Position numbers and translations under genes: made by a program. From the NCBI RefSeq assembly GCF_019320115.1, contig NC_089588.1, positions 118,325,591 to 118,389,590 of the forward strand: 64,000 nt of DNA. Reading direction: 5' to 3'. Origin of the DNA: Miscanthus floridulus (taxonomy: Eukaryota > Streptophyta > Magnoliopsida > Poales > Poaceae). Numbering within the stretch: the first letter of the stretch is position 1; every line of letters starts with the position of its first letter. The notes under the pieces were generated by a model. The model searched no databases, was not told the DNA's origin, and worked only from the letters and a program-made list of their open reading frames with translations. Of the stretch, positions 60,571 through 64,000 are shown piece by piece.

Positions 60571-63265
60571 ATGCGAGCCGTGATGAGCCTATGCCTCTGG
60601 AGATGGGTGAATGATGACCATGTGAACTTGGAGTGTCCCAAAAACCAACTAGGAAGCCCATGCAACAAAGAGGGTGTCCGAGCATCGTGCCCAGCGTCCC
60701 CAAGCTTCGGCATGGCTCCAACTTCACAAACATTCTTCAAGTACTTCTCATCTGCACCATCTTGACTATGCATAATGGAATGTGTATGTGGAGGGGCTTT
60801 CTCGATCCCACAGAGAGAACCCGGCCATATGCATATGGATGAGTTATATCTTGCATATGGATGAGCCAGGGGGGGGGGGATCCATCTGTGGCCTTGGAAG
60901 CGTCCAGAAACCACTTTAATAAATAGAAGGAATGGTGGTAAGTGGCAGCAGCGGTGGAAAATCAAAAGGGTGGTAGGTGGCCGGTCGATCCAATGGACGG
61001 GAAGAATACTGGTGGGTCAAACAAAAACCAATAGTGATATGAAAATTGTTTCTGGTTGGTGTTGGTTTGACCCAATAGGGATATATCACTGCCAGATTCA
61101 ATCAGCAGCTGACAGTGATATGGTAGTTATCACTGGCGTATCGTAGCTTGAACAGGTGGTTTTTTTTAGTGGGTCTAGAAAATTGACGGGAAGCTAATCA
61201 CCTGGCAGCGAGCCACCTATCGCTGCCAGCTAAAACCACCACCAGGCAGTGATTAGCAGTCATTGCCGGCTTCAGCACAACCGACAATGATGTTTTGGTA
61301 GTGATTGCGTGTCCGGTGTATTGGCTATGTCCTCTTAACATTTCTTTGTCCGATCCAACAAAAATTAAGGAATCGTGTGTTATTATCAGGCAACTATTAA
61401 ATTGTTGTTGATTAAGCCGTATCAAGATTACTTGGCACTCCATGATACCACCCACCTATAAGACAACACCATTATACTTGCCCTTAAGAAAATACATAGC
61501 GCAGAACAGGCAACTCTAAGAACAAATTTCTTGAAATTACCATATTTCTATACAATGTCCATAAACCGAGAAAATGGAGAGGAATGAAAAATATGAAAAA
61601 ATGGAAGAAAATAAGTAACAGGAAAGAAATAATTCGGTCAGGATTATATATGTCGAAAAAATACTCCCACCGTATTTTTTTACACGTCGTATTAGCTTTG
61701 TCATTTGTTAAAATTTCTATCCTTTGATTATCAAATGCAAACAAAAACATTGTATAGACTAGCGATAAAGCTAATATGACATCCAATAAATCGGAAGGAG
61801 TAGTAGTGGAAAACGTACAAAAGTGAGATGAGGATGAGTCAGTGAATCACTAGACTCCGCACGGCTGATGGGAAAGGAATTAGAAAGAGGTGATGGGATA
61901 GGGATGGAGGCGACGCCGGCGTGATAGCAGCCGGTGGTGCACCGCACACGGCAAGGAGTAGAGTGGTCCAGTTGAAGCTGCTTGCTGCCCAGGTTTGTCA
62001 GAGGTCGAATTACGTGTCCTAATCTCGCAGGGTCCACAATGCATCCACTGCGTCCTCATCAGATTATTTGTCTTAATTCAATAATTAATTATCTTCATCA
62101 GGTTAGAAAATATCAATGGCTGCAAGTTGCAGCCTATTAGCCACTCCACAGGTGGTTCGTGACTTGTATCAGTGGCAAGTCGTTTCCTTGCATGGACCAT
62201 CCAGTCCAGAAGAAAACGGTAGCCATCACGTTGCGTAGCTAAAGCCTACTCATCCTCTAGAAGCGAACTAGTCGGATGGATTCCAACCTCATTTCATGGA
62301 ATCAAATCGGGGTAGCACGTGTTACCACATTTTAATTCAAAGTTTGACCAAGTGTATCAACATTGACCACATAAAAAAAGTAATGGTAAATTCCATTTTT
62401 CAACCTTTAATTTGCACGCTAGTCTGATTTTTCCTTGAACTTCAAGATCGGATAACGAACACCCTCTCGAAACTAGACAAAAAAAAATTGACGAAACTGG
62501 AAAACTAGACAAATTTTGACCTTTGATTGATGTTGAAGCTGGTTTGATCTCGAAAATACATAATTAAATTATTCTAGATCAGGAAAATATGAAACTAGTA
62601 CCAGTTTTTCTTCTGAAAACGTTATCTATATCTACTTGTTTCTGCTTTAAATTTATTTGATCATCTTTTTAAAATAAATAATGAGGTGCCACTAGGAGGC
62701 TGAACAATGTACTTTCCCCCATAAAATATTATTGTTTGTATACAAACATGGTCAAACTTAAAGATAGTTTGGCTTAACAACAATCTGAGGAGTAAAGAGC
62801 CACAGAAGATAAATAATACGTAATTTATCATTTCTAGTAACCACTAATTGCTACTATTCACGACATCATGTTGAGGCAGACAGCATGCTCTTCACAAACT
62901 CACGAGGCCTGCAGACAGCAGCCAACGGTGTCGCCATGGGCATGGACAGCCCACCACCTTCTGTCATGTCAATCGTTCTGCCTTCCCCAACATCCCACTC
63001 GAAGCACTGCACAAGCGCCGCCACCGTGGAGCTAACAAGGCGCATCGCCATGGCCTCAGCGGGGCACCGCCTCCGGCCCAGCCCGAACGGCAGCATGGGA
63101 ATGGCGGTCGCCGCCGTCACCTTGCCACCATCGACCAAGAACCGCTCCGGCCTGAACTCGTCTGGCGCGTCCCAGGCAGCGGGGTCCCGCTGGATCGCCC
63201 AGGCGTTCACGAGGATCATGGTGCCCCGCCGGACGTGGAACCCGCCGACGGTGCAGTCCTCCATG
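60571..63265. repeat. Tandem unit U5, partial, right edge of the array
   Basis: It follows the unit order from ATGCGAGCCG through the MITE (61664-61800) and AT-rich DNA into the P450. Unit similarity then ends exactly at the P450/GRF junction point (63265). From there the sequence continues as ordinary P450 coding sequence. No other gene is seen in it. Confidence 0.87.
61664..61800. mobile_element. Stowaway-like MITE, U5 copy
   Basis: Same TA-flanked element as in the other units. Confidence 0.6.
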
Positions 63266-63498
63266 GCCTCGTGCGCCGGGATGATGGGACCCACGGGGCG
63301 CAGACGGAGGGTTTCCTTGACGACGCACTGTAGGTACGTGAGGCTGGCGATGTCCGATTCCTCCACCAGCCGAGCTGTTCCGACGTGCGTGTCGATCTCC
63401 GCCCTCACCTTGTTGATGGCTTCAGGATGCAGCAGCAGCTGTGCCATCGCCCATTCGATTGTCAGCATAGATGTCCCAGTCCCTCCTTGGAGTATTGC
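62866..63498 (-). CDS. CYP81-like cytochrome P450, last exon (partial gene)
   Basis: 211 codons run from an acceptor TGTAG|GCAATACTC at 63499 to the TGA at 62866. The exon starts in the I-helix and includes KETLRLRP (ExxR), FRPERF (PERF) and the heme-binding loop FGLGRRRCPAE with its Cys ligand, then MPMATPLAAVCRPRE near the end. The wording is closest to grass CYP81A proteins, ER-membrane monooxygenases that hydroxylate small molecules, including some herbicides (family knowledge). In the I-helix the usual (A/G)GxDT reads GGTGT, so the acidic residue of the oxygen-activation motif is missing. Exon 1, with the membrane anchor, lies right of the window behind an intron with a probable LINE. 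The frame is open and this is the likely parent of the fused copies. Confidence 0.85.
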   Translation of the reverse strand, partial: AILQGGTGTSMLTIEWAMAQLLLHPEAINKVRAEIDTHVGTARLVEESDIASLTYLQCVVKETLRLRPVGPIIPAHEAMEDCTVGGFHVRRGTMILVNAWAIQRDPAAWDAPDEFRPERFLVDGGKVTAATAIPMLPFGLGRRRCPAEAMAMRLVSSTVAALVQCFEWDVGEGRTIDMTEGGGLSMPMATPLAAVCRPREFVKSMLSAST

Positions 63499-63625
63499 CT
63501 ACATATGTACCGTACCATCATTGGGATTTATTTTAGTATATAATAGAAATATTTCTAACTTCACATGTGTTCAATCAAAATTCCTTATGTACATTATTTA
63601 TTGAAGGCAATCCATACTGTTTAGG
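63499..63625 (-). other. P450 intron, 3' part
   Basis: AT-rich DNA upstream of the TGTAG acceptor in gene sense. A single intron just before the I-helix is normal for CYP81 genes. Confidence 0.6.
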
Positions 63626-64000
63626 TTTTTTTGGTAAAGACACATGCAAGAAATTGCCGGACATGTATTAATAAAGAAGAAGCAACGTACAACGCAAAGC
63701 ACTAACCCCCCTTCCACCCATCATCCACAAAGGAAGCAACAACGCGATACCAGCACAACAACACAAAGCCCGCGAAGCCACCAAAAGCAGCAGTGGACAA
63801 ATAACCCTTCTTGACGGAACAAACAAGGAAACAACTTGGGGTGCGTGGGTGGTGGGCGGCCTATTGTCATTGTGGACCGAGAGATCAAGGTTTTTCAACA
63901 GAAACCATAGGAGGCTGGAGGCCTCTTGTGTCAATGCCTCCGACGAGGAGCATGGCGCCAAAGGCCTCATCACTGCTAGCAGTGCCACGAAGCCGGGGAA
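63626..64000 (-). mobile_element. Probable LINE 3' end inserted in the P450 intron
   Basis: On the minus strand a frame running in from the right edge ends with CTLLLLY and a stop at 63668. A short leader-like stretch follows (CTTTATTAATACATGTCCGG), then a seven-base A run (63632-63626). This end structure resembles grass LINEs. The rest of the element and its target duplication are outside the window. Confidence 0.4.

Noticed and set aside
16351..63265. Transposon capture as the cause of the P450/GRF fusion
   Set aside because: The fusion point coincides with the base where the last unit reverts to native P450. A duplication breakpoint explains this better, though I cannot exclude capture.
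62885..63604. 239-codon plus-strand frame
   Set aside because: Antisense shadow of the P450 exon. It crosses the intron acceptor and has no domain.

Overview
The window is plant nuclear DNA, almost certainly from a grass and probably a panicoid. The support is the mix of Ty3/gypsy, Ty1/copia, CACTA, Stowaway and LINE sequence, intron-bearing genes, a CYP81-type P450 and an NLR resistance-gene fragment. The species call is inference. Nearly all open frames in the window belong to transposons or are shadows of repeats. The host genes I can support are a truncated NLR fragment (5461-5913) and the last exon of a CYP81-like P450 (62866-63498, minus). Weak traces of another minus-strand gene lie between 13.9 and 16.3 kb.

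Layout. 1-5361: a minus-strand Ty3/gypsy element whose gag frame runs off the left edge, with its 5' LTR at 1111-2513. It sits inside the LTR of an older gypsy-type element (2514-5361). 5461-5913: NLR fragment with an intact P-loop. 6154-13211: a minus-strand LTR element with an unusually long 3.5 kb LTR, a 2 kb decayed interior and a truncated second LTR. 13212-16350: a cluster of GTCGGTATA-type repeats, then unassigned DNA.

16351-63265: a tandem array of about 6.15 kb units (U1-U4 plus partial U5), nearly identical by eye. Each of U1-U4 carries a minus-strand fusion of the first half of a CACTA-encoded GRF zinc-finger exon with the C-terminal part of the P450. In U5 the P450 instead continues, unfused, into its normal upstream sequence, so the fusion point coincides with an amplification breakpoint. 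The fused frame is intact in U1 (171 aa) and carries one shared nonsense codon in U2-U4. Later insertions hit single units: a 2,055 bp CACTA-type element in U1 (20779-22833, TSD TTG), a 4,764 bp copia element in U3 (31694-36457, TSD TATAC), and a 12,762 bp coding CACTA element in U4 (42845-55606, TSD TAT). The last of these landed inside a Stowaway-like MITE.

The large CACTA encodes, all on the plus strand, a small GRF zinc-finger protein with a C-terminal membrane segment, a TNP2-type transposase with one frameshift, and a multi-exon TNPA-like (Transposase_24) protein fused to a Ulp1-type (C48) protease with several stops. The GRF gene of this element is the family source of the zinc-finger half of the fusion. 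Most premature stops in the window read as CAG to TAG or its complement, a CHG context, as expected if methylated cytosines have deaminated. The right edge holds the P450 intron with a probable LINE 3' end (63626-64000).
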